From positions 12,356,001 through 12,420,000 of the forward strand of contig JANVAS020000231.1 of assembly GCA_027563935.2 (NCBI GenBank): DNA of 64,000 nucleotides, in the 5' to 3' direction. A program made the position numbers and the translations under genes. This DNA comes from Costus lasius. Lineage: Eukaryota; Streptophyta; Magnoliopsida; Zingiberales; Costaceae. Shown here piece by piece: positions 10,837 to 23,000 of the stretch. Below the pieces are notes generated by a model. The model ran no database searches. It worked only from the letters and a program-made list of their open reading frames with translations, and had not been told where the DNA came from. Within the stretch, counting starts at the first letter, position 1. Each line of letters opens with the position of its first letter.

Positions 10837-12819
10837 TGTAACGCCCTTGATTTTCTGAATTATGATTTAAGGTTAGAAATTCTGTTTCTGTATTTTATCT
10901 GTTAAAATTTTGGGATTTTTGCCTAAATGTAGGAATTTTTCCTACAGGGCAAAAATAATTATTTTGGTTGGGGATTTGAACCCTCGACCTTGAGTCTTTG
11001 TTCCTGGAATTCTTCCACCGTGATGGCACATATTTCTGATATTATTGGAGTGGCGCGTGGTGGTTAAGCCCAGGTAAGCCCATAAAACCGATTGTCACTT
11101 AAGTTAATTGGGCTATTGGATCTTGGATCCGTTTGGGGTGGAAAAAAAAAAAAGGGGAAATTCGTGAGAGCTCCTCTCCCTCACGATTTTTGGTTTGTTT
11201 CTTGCCCTAGCCGCCTGTGTTGTCGCCCCTCACTGTGCTTGGCGCCTCCTGCAAAATTTCTGACGCTGGTGGTGGCAGACTGGTGGTGGACGAACTTTCT
11301 GGAGACCCCTGATCCCCTGTTTTGGCGTTTTCTCTGTGGGCGATTTTTCTGGTGAGTAATTCGATCCTAAGGAGTCTAATCCGAATTAAAATTCGTTATT
11401 TGCCATGATTATTCGTATGGGGTTGAATTCAAATAATTATAGGGTTTTAAAATCCTGTTCTGCTGAAATCTGCATTCGTTAATCTGACCTTTGTGTACTA
11501 TAACCCCAATATCTCATGGTCTATAGATCCAAATCGCACGAAATAAATTTTGTATGAAACTAGATACATTCGGCTTTAATTTGAATCTGATATCGACCAT
11601 ATCCGAGCTGTATTCGTATTTCAATCTGTATTGCAATCTAGCTGTACAAAATCAGTTTTCTGGAAATCTGGATTTCGACCTTTATGTGTTCGAACCATCA
11701 TATCTCCCTAGGTATAGCTCGAAATCTTGTCAAATCAGTTTTATTAGACCGTAGGCTCGAAGAGCTTTATTTTGACTCCCATAACGCCTATTTTCGATTA
11801 GTTATTGGATCTGAAATAAATGTCGCAAGTCTGATATATGAATCTGTTTTCTTGAAATCTGAAATTCTGACCTTCCTATGTTCGAACCCTTATATCTTCC
11901 TGTCTAAAATTCGAAATCTTGTGAAACCAGTTTTATTGGAAACTAGATTCAGAGAGCTTCATTTTGAATACAATATTGACTAGCTTTGGTTCGAAATTGG
12001 ACTAAAAATATATTTTGCAAACGGACAATATAAATCTGCTATGTTTTGGTTAGATGAATATTCCTTTGTGAGAAAAATTTACATTGTATGGTTTAACCTC
12101 TTAAATTGTGGTCTGTAGTTCTTCTAAAATTTATTTGTTTGATGAGAAATTTTAGAGAAAACAAAATTGGGGATTTAACTAAGAACTTAGGAATTTTTGA
12201 AAATCATGGTTCGAGCCAATTTTGGGGCTTTTGTCAATTTTCTTCACAAACGTGTAATTAAAATTATCTGTAGTGGGGGACTGAAATTAATTACATGAAA
12301 TTTGTACGTTTTGTTAAGGTTCTGAAAGTGGCGCCCCTTACAGTAATTTTATAGCTCACGGTTTTAGGAATTTTGAGGAGATTATTTCATGAATAATTTC
12401 TGTTCTGTATTTAAATGTTTGTTATATGAATAATTTCTGTTCTGTATTTAATTGTTTGTTATGTGGATATTTCCTATTCTGTTTATATGTTGTGAAGTTT
12501 CTGAAAACCTTGAATGTGTTAAAACATTTGTGAGAACATAGAATGGTTTGACATGAATTAAGGTTAGTTGTAAGGAATTCACTCATATAATTTCTGTTCT
12601 GTGTTTAAGGACTGGATATTGGGGTGTGTCATTTTCTAGTTTGTTAGACTTTGGGCATAATGTAAGAATTAAGTAGTGGTTGATCCTACTTCTCTGTTTC
12701 AGTATAATCTGTTCTGTAAAATTATGCCCTAGTGTAGCACTCTTCCGTGTCCTTACCCTCCTTCTGTGGCGCCGTAATGGTGCTGATAGTCTACTACGAC
12801 CCTTGAGACACTATTTCTG

Positions 12820-13199
12820 TTCTGGGTATTGGAGGCCAGAGTGCCACGTCCTAACAAGACGGGGGCCACCCACTGATACCTCCTCTACCATTCAGTTCTG
12901 GGTTTTGGAGGCCAGAGTGCCACGTCCTAACAAGACGGGGGCCACCCACTGATACCTCCTCTACCATTCAGTTCTGGGTTTTGGAGGCCAGAGTGCCACG
13001 TCCTAACAAGACGGGGGCCACCCACTGATACCTCCTCTACCATTCAGTTCTGGGTTTTGGAGGCCAGAGTGCCACGTCCTAACAAGACGGGGGCCACCCA
13101 CTGATACCTCCTCTACCATTCTGTTCTGGGTATTGGAGACCAGAGTGCCACGTCCTGACAAGACGGGGGCCACCCACTGATATCTCCTCTACCATTCTG
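12820..13199 (+). repeat. 76-bp tandem repeat, five copies, inside the 3' LTR
   Basis: Counterpart of 5409-5788 at the 7411-bp offset, with the same copy number and the same variant last unit. Confidence 0.95.
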
Positions 13200-13992
13200 T
13201 TTCTGATATGCATGCATTGTCTCGTCCTCGGCAGAGGTGGGGTCAGACCTTCTGTGGTCATCAGGCCTTCTGTGGCCTTTCTGTTTCCGATGTAGACTAT
13301 CCGTTTGGACTCTGAAAATTCTGATTTTCTGTCTGTCAGTTCTGATTTCTGTAGTTCTGTTTCGATCTGTATTTAGATGTATTAGGCGGTGTGGTTAGTT
13401 GGTATGGGTTGGTATATTCATATCCTACCTGTTTGATGCCTATTGTTACAAGTATCTGTATTTGATTGTGTTTGTTTCTGATATGAGCATGCATGTTAAG
13501 TTGATTTATCTTATCTGTTAAATAAAAAGAATTTCAACTTAAGTATGATATTTTTGATGTGTACTATGGATGACTTTTAGTGTCTTTTACTCACTGAGCT
13601 TTTTAGCTCACCTCCGTTGTTTAAATGTTTTCAGGTGAGACATCAAGACAGTAATTGCTACAGCTAATATGACGCTAATGTTTGATGTCATTTCTAAGAA
13701 TAGTCTTCTAAAGATTTATCAGGCCTGCGTGCCTAATTTATTATGACCTATATGATATGTTTTATCTCCTGAGGGCTTATGCCTGTTTTCAGGATATTAT
13801 ATTATAGTTGTTTCGTTTAAATTATTGGATACAAGTCTTGGATTCTTTTATTGAATTGATTCTTATTTTGAAATGTCCGATTTGAGATGTGTAACCGAAT
13901 TTGTGTTGTTTATTTTAGTATCTGAATAATCAGTTCTGTATATTTCTGAAATTCCACATATGTGTAGTGTGGACGTTTGTTGTTGTTACAAG

Positions 13993-14280
13993 ATATGTGT
14001 GTCTGTGCAGCAGTAGTTTAGAATACTTGCTGCCGGATTTTTTTTCTGGATTTCCGGATTTCTATTTCCTAGTAATCGATCCTATTCAGTTCTGTGCGGT
14101 TTTCTGTTCCGTAGTAATGTCCTTCGATGCCGCTTTATATGTGTGTCTGTGCAGCAGTAGTTTAGAATACTTGCTGCCGGATTTTTTTTCTGGATTTCCG
14201 GATTTCTATTTCCTAGTAATCAATCCTATTCAGTTCTGTGCGGTTTTCTGTTCCGTAGTAATGTCCTTCGATGCCGCTTT
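13993..14280 (+). repeat. 144-bp tandem duplication unique to the 3' LTR
   Basis: Copy 1 is 13993-14136 and copy 2 is 14137-14280; both run from atatgtgtgtctgtgcag to gatgccgcttt. Copy 2 differs at 14222 (A, against G at 14078 and in the 5' LTR). The length is a multiple of three, so a chance ORF through it stays open, but nothing suggests that it codes. Confidence 0.95.
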
Positions 14281-14370
14281 CTTCTTGTGTTTTAATGGAA
14301 GAGTAAAAAATTTTCGAAACCCCGTATTTTACTTGTATGCGTGTGGGGTGTGTTTCTGAGGGACGTTACA

Positions 14371-14375
14371 ACAGA
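14371..14375 (+). repeat. Target-site duplication acaga, right copy (gypsy)
   Basis: Identical to 3421-3425 and directly follows the LTR terminus CGTTACA. The satellite continues in register with gatcaaaatcg. Confidence 0.95.
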
Positions 14376-14835
14376 GATCAAAATCGAATTTAAGATGAAT
14401 ATTAGGAGTAAGATAAGGTTGATGATTATAAGATTAAAACTGAAATCTGAGATCAAAATGAAAATGAAGATAATTATCAAGAAAAAGATCAATGTTATAA
14501 TTAAGAATGAGAATATGATTAATGACAATTAAAGCTTATAATCGAGTTCAAAATTTTCATCATGATTAGATTAATATCAATATCAATAACAATATTAAGA
14601 TTGAAGACCAAGATTACAAACAAGATCAAAATCGAGTTTAAGATTAAGAAAAGAAGATAAAGATGAATATCATAAGATTAAGTTTGAAAACAAGATTAAA
14701 ATCATGATCAACATCATGATCGTGGACAAAATCAATATTAAATGAATATTGCAAAATGATAACCATCAAATATGGATCATAATCAAGATCAACATCCTCA
14801 TCATTAAAATATCAAGATAAATATAAATATTAATA

Positions 14836-16305
14836 TCAAAGATTGGAAATCAATATTACCATAGAGATCAAAATCGAATTTAAGATGAATATTAGGAGTA
14901 AGATAAAGTAGAAGATTATAAGATTAAAACTCAAATCTGAGATCAAAATGAAAATGAAGATAATTATCAAGAAAAAGATCAATGTTATAATTAAGAATGA
15001 GAATATGATTAATGACAATTAAAGCATATAATCAGGTTCAAAATTTTCATCATGATTTGATTAATATCAATATCAATAACAATATTAAGATTGAAGACCA
15101 AGATTACAAACAAGATCAAAATCGAGTTTAAGATTAAGAAAAGAAGATAAAGATGAATAGCATAAGATTAAGTTTGAAAACATGATTAAAATCATGATCA
15201 ACATCATGATCGTGGACAAAATCAATATTAAATGAATATTGCAAAATGATAAACATCAAATATGGATCATAATCAAGATCAACATCCTCATCATTAAAAT
15301 ATCAATATAAATATAAATATTAATATCAAAGATTGCAAATCAATATTACCACAGAGATCAAAATCGAATTTAAGATGAATATTAGGAGTAAGATAAAGTT
15401 GAAGATTATAAGATTAAAACTGAAATCTGAGATCAAAATGAAAATGAAGATAATTATCAAGAAAAAGATCAATGTTATAATTAAGAATGAGAATATGATT
15501 AATGACAATTAAAGCTTATAATCGAGTTCAAAATTTTCATCATGATTTGATTAATATCAATATCAATAACAATATTAAGATTGAAGACCAAGATTACAAA
15601 CAAGATCAAAATCGATTTTAAGATTAAGAAAAGAAGATAAAGATGAATATCATAAGATTAAGTTTGAAAACATGATAAAAATCATGATCAACATCATGAT
15701 CGTGGACAAAATCAATATTAAATGAATATTGCAAAATGATAAACATCAAATATGGATCATAATCAAGATCAACATCCTCATCATTAAAATATCAAGATAA
15801 ATATAAATATTAATATCAAAGATTGGAAATCAATATTACCACAGAGATCAAAATCGAATTTAAGATGAATATTAGGAGTAAGATAAGGTTGATGATTATA
15901 AGATTAAAACTGAAATCTGAGATCAAAATGAAAATGAAGATAATTATCAAGAAAAAGATCAATCTTATAATTAAGAATGAGAATATGATTAATGACAATT
16001 AAAGCATATAATCAGGTTCAAAATTTTCATCATGATTTGATTAATATCAATATCAATAACAATATTAAGATTGAAGACCAAGATTACAAACAAGATCAAA
16101 ATCGAGTTTAAGATTAAGAAAAGAAGATAAAGATGAATAGCATAAGATTAAGTTTGAAAACATGATTAAAATCATGATCAACATCATGATCGTGGACAAA
16201 ATCAATATTAAATGAATATTGCAAAATGATAAACATCAAATATGGATCATAATCAAGATCAACATCCTCATCATTAAAATATCAATATAAATATAAATAT
16301 TAATA
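14836..16305 (+). repeat. Trimeric satellite block repeated across the gypsy insertion
   Basis: The monomers at 14836 (atagagatc, aaagtagaag, actcaaatc) and 15326 (gcaaatc) carry the same diagnostic variants as those at 2416 and 2906. The monomer that follows, at 15816, carries aaggttgatg, as does the part-monomer at 14371-14835 that lost its first 30 bp to the gypsy junction. The pre-insertion order was therefore Y-Z-X-Y-Z-X, two copies of a trimer of about 1470 bp, with the gypsy element inside the first X. Confidence 0.85.
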
Positions 16306-17776
16306 TCAAAGATTGCAAATCAATATTACCACAGAGATCAAAATCGAATTTAAGATGAATATTAGGAGTAAGATAAAGTTGAAGATTATAAGATTAAAAC
16401 TGAAATCTGAGATCAAAATGAAAATGAAGATAATTATCAAGAAAAAGATCAATGTTATAATTAAGAATGAGAATATGATTAATGACAATTAAAGCTTATA
16501 ATCGAGTTCAAAATTTTCATCATGATTTGATTAATATCAATATCAATAACAATATTAAGATTGAAGACCAAGATTACAAACAAGATCAAAATCGATTTTA
16601 AGATTAAGAAAAGAAGATAAAGATGAATATCATAAGATTAAGTTTGAAAACAAGATTAAAATCATGATCAACATCATGATCGTGGACAAAATCAATATTA
16701 AATGAATATTGCAAAATGATAAACATCAAATATGGATCATAATCAAGATCAACATCCTCATCATTAAAATATCAAGATAAATATAAATATTAATATCAAA
16801 GATTTGAAATCAATATTACCAGAGAGATCAAAATCGAATTTAAGATGAATATTAGGAGTAAGATAAAGTTGAAGATTATAAGATTAAAACTGAAATCTGA
16901 GATCAAAATGAAAATGAAGATAATTATCAAGAATAAGATCAATGTTATAATTAAGAATGAGAATATGATAAATGACAATTAAAGCTTATAATCGAGTTCA
17001 AAATTTTCATCATGATTAGATTAATATCAATATCAATAACAATATTAAGATTGAAGACCAAGATTACAAACAAGATCAAAATCGAGTTTAAGATTAAGAA
17101 AAGAAGATAAAGATGAATATCGTAAGATTAAGTTTGAAAACAAGATTAAAATCATGATCAACATCATGATCGTGGACAAAATCAATATTAAATTAATATT
17201 GCAAAATGATAACCATCAAATATGGATCATAATCAAGATCAACATCCTCATCATTAAAATATCAAGATAAATATAAATATTAATATCAAAGATTGCAAAT
17301 CAATATTACCACAGAGATCAAAATCGAATTTAAGATGAATATTAGGAGTAAGATAAAGTTGAAGATTATAAGATTAAAACTGAAATCTGAGATCAAAATG
17401 AAAATGAAGATAATTATCAAGAATAAGATCAATGTTATAATTAAGAATGAGAATGTGATAAATGACAATTAAAGCTTATAATCGAGTTCAAAATTTTCAT
17501 CATGATTAGATTAATATCAATATCAATAACAATATTAAGATTGAAGACCAAGATTACAAACAAGATCAAAATCGAGTTTAAGATTAAGAAAAGAAGATAA
17601 AGATGAATATCATAAGATTAAGTTTGAAAACAAGATTAAAATCATGATCAACATCATGATCGTGGACAAAATCAATATTAAATTAATATTGCAAAATGAT
17701 AACCATCAAAATATGGATCATAATCAAGATCAACATCCTCATCATTAAAATATCAAGATAAATATAAATATTAATA

Positions 17777-19246
17777 TCAAAGATTTGAAATCAATATTAC
17801 CACAGAGATCAAAATCGAATATAAGATGAATATTAGGAGTAAGATAAAGTTGAAGATTATAAGATTAAAACTGAAATCTGAGATCAAAATGAAAATGAAG
17901 ATAATTATCAAGAATAAGATCAATGTTATAATTAAGAATGAGAATATGATAAATGACAATTAAAGCTTATAATCGAGTTCAAAATTTTCATCATGATTAG
18001 ATTAATATCAATATCAATAACAATATTAAGATTAAAGACCAAGATTACAAACAAGATCAAAATCGAGTTTAAGATTAAGAAAAGAAGATAAAGATGAATA
18101 TCATAAGATTAAGTTTGAAAACAAGATTAAAATCATGATCAACATCATGATCGTGGACAAAATCAATATTAAATTAATATTGCAAAATGATAACCATCAA
18201 ATATGGATCATAATCAAGATCAACATCCTCATCATTAAAATATCAAGATAAATATAAATATTAATATCAAAGATTTGAAATCAATATTACCACAGAGATC
18301 AAAATCGAATATAAGATGAATATTAGGAGTAAGATAAAGTTGAAGATTATAAGATTAAAACTGAAATCTGAGATCAAAATGAAAATGAAGATAATTATCA
18401 AGAATAAGATCAATGTTATAATTAAGAATGAGAATATGATAAATGACAATTAAAGCTTATAATCGAGTTCAAAATTTTCATCATGATTAGATTAATATCA
18501 ATATCAATAACAATATTAAGATTAAAGACCAAGATTACAAACAAGATCAAAATCGAGTTTAAGATTAAGAAAAGAAGATAAAGATGAATATCATAAGATT
18601 AAGTTTGAAAACAAGATTAAAATCATGATCAACATCATGATCGTGGACAAAATCAATATTAAATTAATATTGCAAAATGATAACCATCAAATATGGATCA
18701 TAATCAAGATCAACATCCTCATCATTAAAATATCAAGATAAATATAAATATTAATATCAAAGATTTGAAATCAATATTACCACAGAGATCAAAATCGAAT
18801 ATAAGATGAATATTAGGAGTAAGATAAAGTTGAAGATTATAAGATTAAAACTGAAATCTGAGATCAAAATGAAAATGAAGATAATTATCAAGAATAAGAT
18901 CAATGTTATAATTAAGAATGAGAATATGATAAATGACAATTAAAGCTTATAATCGAGTTCAAAATTTTCATCATGATTAGATTAATATCAATATCAATAA
19001 CAATATTAAGATTAAAGACCAAGATTACAAACAAGATCAAAATCGAGTTTAAGATTAAGAAAAGAAGATAAAGATGAATATCATAAGATTAAGTTTGAAA
19101 ACAAGATTAAAATCATGATCAACATCATGATCGTGGACAAAATCAATATTAAATGAATATTGCAAAATGATAAACATCAAATATGGATCATAATCAAGAT
19201 CAACATCCTCATCATTAAAATATCAAGATAAATATAAATATTAATA
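17777..19246 (+). repeat. Run of three near-identical monomers
   Basis: The units at 17777, 18267 and 18757 share cgaatataagatg and gattaaagacc and look identical over most of their length at exact 490-bp steps. This is a local monomer-by-monomer amplification, unlike the multimeric repeats further along. Confidence 0.85.
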
Positions 19247-19736
19247 TCAAAGATTGGAAATCAATATTACTAGAGAGATCAAAATCGAATTTAAGATGAA
19301 TATTAGGAGTAAGATAAAGTTGAAGATTATAAGATTAAAACTGAAATCTGAGATCAAAATGAAAATGAAGATAATTATCAAGAATAAGATCAATGTTATA
19401 ATTAAGAATGAGAATATGATAAATGACAATTAAAGCTTATAATCGAGTTCAAAATTTTCATCATGATTAGATTAATATCAATATCAATAACAATATTAAG
19501 ATTGAAGACCAAGATTACAAACAAGATCAAAATCGAGTTTAAGATTAAGAAAAGAAGATAAAGATGAATATCGTAAGATTAAGTTTGAAAACAAGATTAA
19601 AATCATGATCAACATCATGATCGTGGACAAAATCAATATTAAATTAATATTGCAAAATGATAACCATCAAATATGGATCATAATCAAGATCAACATCCTC
19701 ATCATTAAAATATCAAGATAAATATAAATATTAATA

Positions 19737-20032
19737 TCAAAGATTGCAAATCAATATTACCACGGAGATCAAAATCGAATTTAAGATGAATACTAGGAGT
19801 AAGATAAAGTTGAAGATTATAAGATTAAAACTGAAATCTGAGATCAAAATGAAAATGAAGATAATTATCAAGAATAAGATCATGTTATAATTAAGAATGA
19901 GAATGTGATAAATGACAATTAAAGCTTATAATCGGGTTCAAAATTTTCATCATGATAAATGACAATCAAAGATTGCAAATCAATATTACCACGGAGATCA
20001 TTAAAATATCAAGATAAATATAAATATTAATA
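19737..20032 (+). repeat. Truncated, rearranged satellite monomer (296 bp)
   Basis: Normal monomer sequence runs to 19956 (catcatgat). It is followed by 19957-19966, a copy of aaatgacaat from earlier in the monomer, then by 19967-20000, a copy of the monomer start including its diagnostic gcaaat and acggag variants. From 20001 the sequence resumes at ttaaaatatc near the monomer end. The net loss is 194 bp. It also has a 1-bp deletion near 19881 (gatcatgtt in place of gatcaatgtt). Confidence 0.9.
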
Positions 20033-23000
20033 TCAAAGATTTGAAATCAATATTACCACAGAGATCAAAATCGAATATAAGATGAATATTAGGAGTAAGA
20101 TAAAGTAGAAGATTATAAGATTAAAACTCAAATCTGAGATCAAAATGAAAATGAAGATAATTATCAAGAAAAAGATCAATGTTATAATTAAGAATGAGAA
20201 TATGATTAATGACAATTAAAGCATATAATCGGGTTCAAAATTTTCATCATGATTTGATTAATATCAATATCAATAACAATATTAAGATTGAAGACCAAGA
20301 TTACAAATAAGATCAAAATCGAGTTTAAGATTAAGAAAAGAAGATAAAGATGAATAGCATAAGATTAAGTTTGAAAACATGATTAAAATCATGATCAACA
20401 TCATGATCGTGGACAAAATCAATATTAAATGAATATTGCAAAATGATAAACATCAAATATGGATCATAATCAGGATCAACATCCTCATCATTAAAATATC
20501 AATATAAATATAAATATTAATATCAAAGATTGCAAATCAATATTACCACAGAGATCAAAATCGAATTTAAGATGAATATTAGGAGTAAGATAAAGTTGAA
20601 GATTATAAGATTAAAACTGAAATCTGAGATCAAAATGAAAATGAAGATAATTATCAAGAAAAAGATCAATGTTATAATTAAGAATGAGAATATGATTAAT
20701 GACAATTAAAGCTTATAATCGAGTTCAAAATTTTCATCATGATTAGATTAATATCAATATCAATAACAATATTAAGATTGAAGACCAAGATTACAAACAA
20801 GATCAAAATCGAGTTTAAGATTAAGAAAAGAAGATAAAGATGAATATCGTAAGATTAAGTTTGAAAACAAGATTAAAATCATGATCAACATCATGATCGT
20901 GGACAAAATCAATATTAAATTAATATTGCAAAATGATAACCATCAAATATGGATCATAATCAAGATCAACATCCTCATCATTAAAATATCAAGATAAATA
21001 TAAATATTAATATCAAAGATTGCAAATCAATATTACCACGGAGATCAAAATCGAATTTAAGATGAATACTAGGAGTAAGATAAAGTTGAAGATTATAAGA
21101 TTAAAACTGAAATCTGAGATCAAAATGAAAATGAAGATAATTATCAAGAATAAGATCAATGTTATAATTAAGAATGAGAATGTGATAAATGACAATTAAA
21201 GCTTATAATCGAGTTCAAAATTTTCATCATGATTAGATTAATATCAATATCAATAACAATATTAAGATTGAAGACCAAGATTACAAACAAGATCAAAATC
21301 GAGTTTAAGATTAAGAAAAGAAGATAAAGATGAATATCATAAGATTAAGTTTGAAAACAAGATTAAAATCATGATCAACATCATGATCGTGGACAAAATC
21401 AATATTAAATTAATATTGCAAAATGATAACCATCAAATATGGATCATAATCAAGATCAACATCCTCATCATTAAAATATCAGGATAAATATAAATATTAA
21501 TATCAAAGATTTGAAATCAATATTACCACAGAGATCAAAATCGAATATAAGATGAATATTAGGAGTAAGATAAAGTTGAAGATTATAAGATTAAAACTGA
21601 AATCTGAGATCAAAATGAAAATGAAGATAATTATCAAGAATAAGATCAATGTTATAATTAAGAATGAGAATATGATAAATGACAATTAAAGCTTATAATC
21701 GAGTTCAAAATTTTCATCATGATTAGATTAATATCAATATCAATAACAATATTAAGATTAAAGACCAAGATTACAAACAAGATCAAAATCGAGTTTAAGA
21801 TTAAGAAAAGAAGATAAAGATGAATATCATAAGATTAAGTTTGAAAACAAGATTAAAATCATGATCAACATCATGATCGTGGACAAAATCAATATTAAAT
21901 GAATATTGCAAAATGATAAACATCAAATATGGATCATAATCAAGATCAACATCCTCATCATTAAAATATCAAGATAAATATAAATATTAATATCAAAGAT
22001 TTGAAATCAATATTACCAGAGAGATCAAAATCGAATTTAAGATGAATATTAGGAGTAAGATAAAGTTGAAGATTATAAGATTAAAACTGAAATCTGAGAT
22101 CAAAATGAAAATGAAGATAATTATCAAGAATAAGATCAATGTTATAATTAAGAATGAGAATATGATAAATGACAATTAAAGCTTATAATCGAGTTCAAAA
22201 TTTTCATCATGATTAGATTAATATCAATATCAATAACAATATTAAGATTGAAGACCAAGATTACAAACAAGATCAAAATCGAGTTTAAGATTAAGAAAAG
22301 AAGATAAAGATGAATATCGTAAGATTAAGTTTGAAAACAAGATTAAAATCATGATCAACATCATGATCGTGGACAAAATCAATATTAAATTAATATTGCA
22401 AAATGATAACCATCAAATATGGATCATAATCAAGATCAACATCCTCATCATTAAAATATCAAGATAAATATAAATATTAATATCAAAGATTGGAAATCAA
22501 TATTACCACAGAGATCAAAATCGAATTTAAGATGAATATTAGGAGTAAGATAAAGTTGAAGGTTATAAGATTAAAACTGAAATCTGAGATCAAAATGAAA
22601 ATGAAGATAATTATCAAGAATAAGATCAATGTTATAATTAAGAATGAGAATGTGATAAATGACAATTAAAGCTTATAATCGAGTTCAAAATTTTCATCAT
22701 GATTAGATTAATATCAATATCAATAACAATATTAAGATTGAAGACCAAGATTACAAACAAGATCAAAATCGAGTTTAAGATTAAGAAAAGAAGATAAAGA
22801 TGAATAGCATAAGATTAAGTTTGAAAACATGATTAAAATCATGATCAACATCATGATCGTGGACAAAATCAATATTAAATGAATATTTCAAAATGATAAA
22901 CATCAAATATGGATCATAATCAAGATCAACATCCTCATCATTAAAATATCAAGATAAATATAAATATTAATATCGAAGATTTGAAATCAATATTACCACA

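Larger units (their letters stand above)
3426..14370 (+). mobile_element. Ty3/gypsy LTR retrotransposon, Tekay/Del-like chromovirus, defective copy
   Basis: A complete 10,945-bp element with two long LTRs (3390 and 3534 bp), an initiator tRNA-Met type primer-binding site, one gag-pol reading frame (Gag, protease remnant, reverse transcriptase, RNase H, integrase, C-terminal chromodomain-like tail), a polypurine tract and a 5-bp target duplication. The domain order RT-RH-IN and the chromodomain-like tail place it among chromoviruses; LTRs of more than 3 kb fit the Tekay/Del group. It is defective: two in-frame TAG codons interrupt the frame and a deletion removes the Gag zinc knuckle and the protease active site. 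Chromovirus tails are thought to steer integration to heterochromatin, which suits the satellite location. Confidence 0.93.
10837..14370 (+). repeat. 3' LTR of the gypsy element (3534 bp)
   Basis: Matches the 5' LTR at a constant 7411-bp offset from TGTAACG through position 14136, then carries a 144-bp tandem duplication that the 5' LTR lacks. It ends GGGACGTTACA and is followed at once by the target duplication acaga. It includes the five-copy 76-bp array at 12820-13199. One substitution was noticed elsewhere (C at 11571), so the two LTRs are nearly identical apart from the duplication. Confidence 0.95.

Noticed and set aside
13967..14359. A 130-codon ORF in the 3' LTR with an internal protein repeat
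   Set aside because: The repeat is the 144-bp DNA duplication, whose length happens to be a multiple of three; the 5' LTR version is 82 codons with no recognisable domain.
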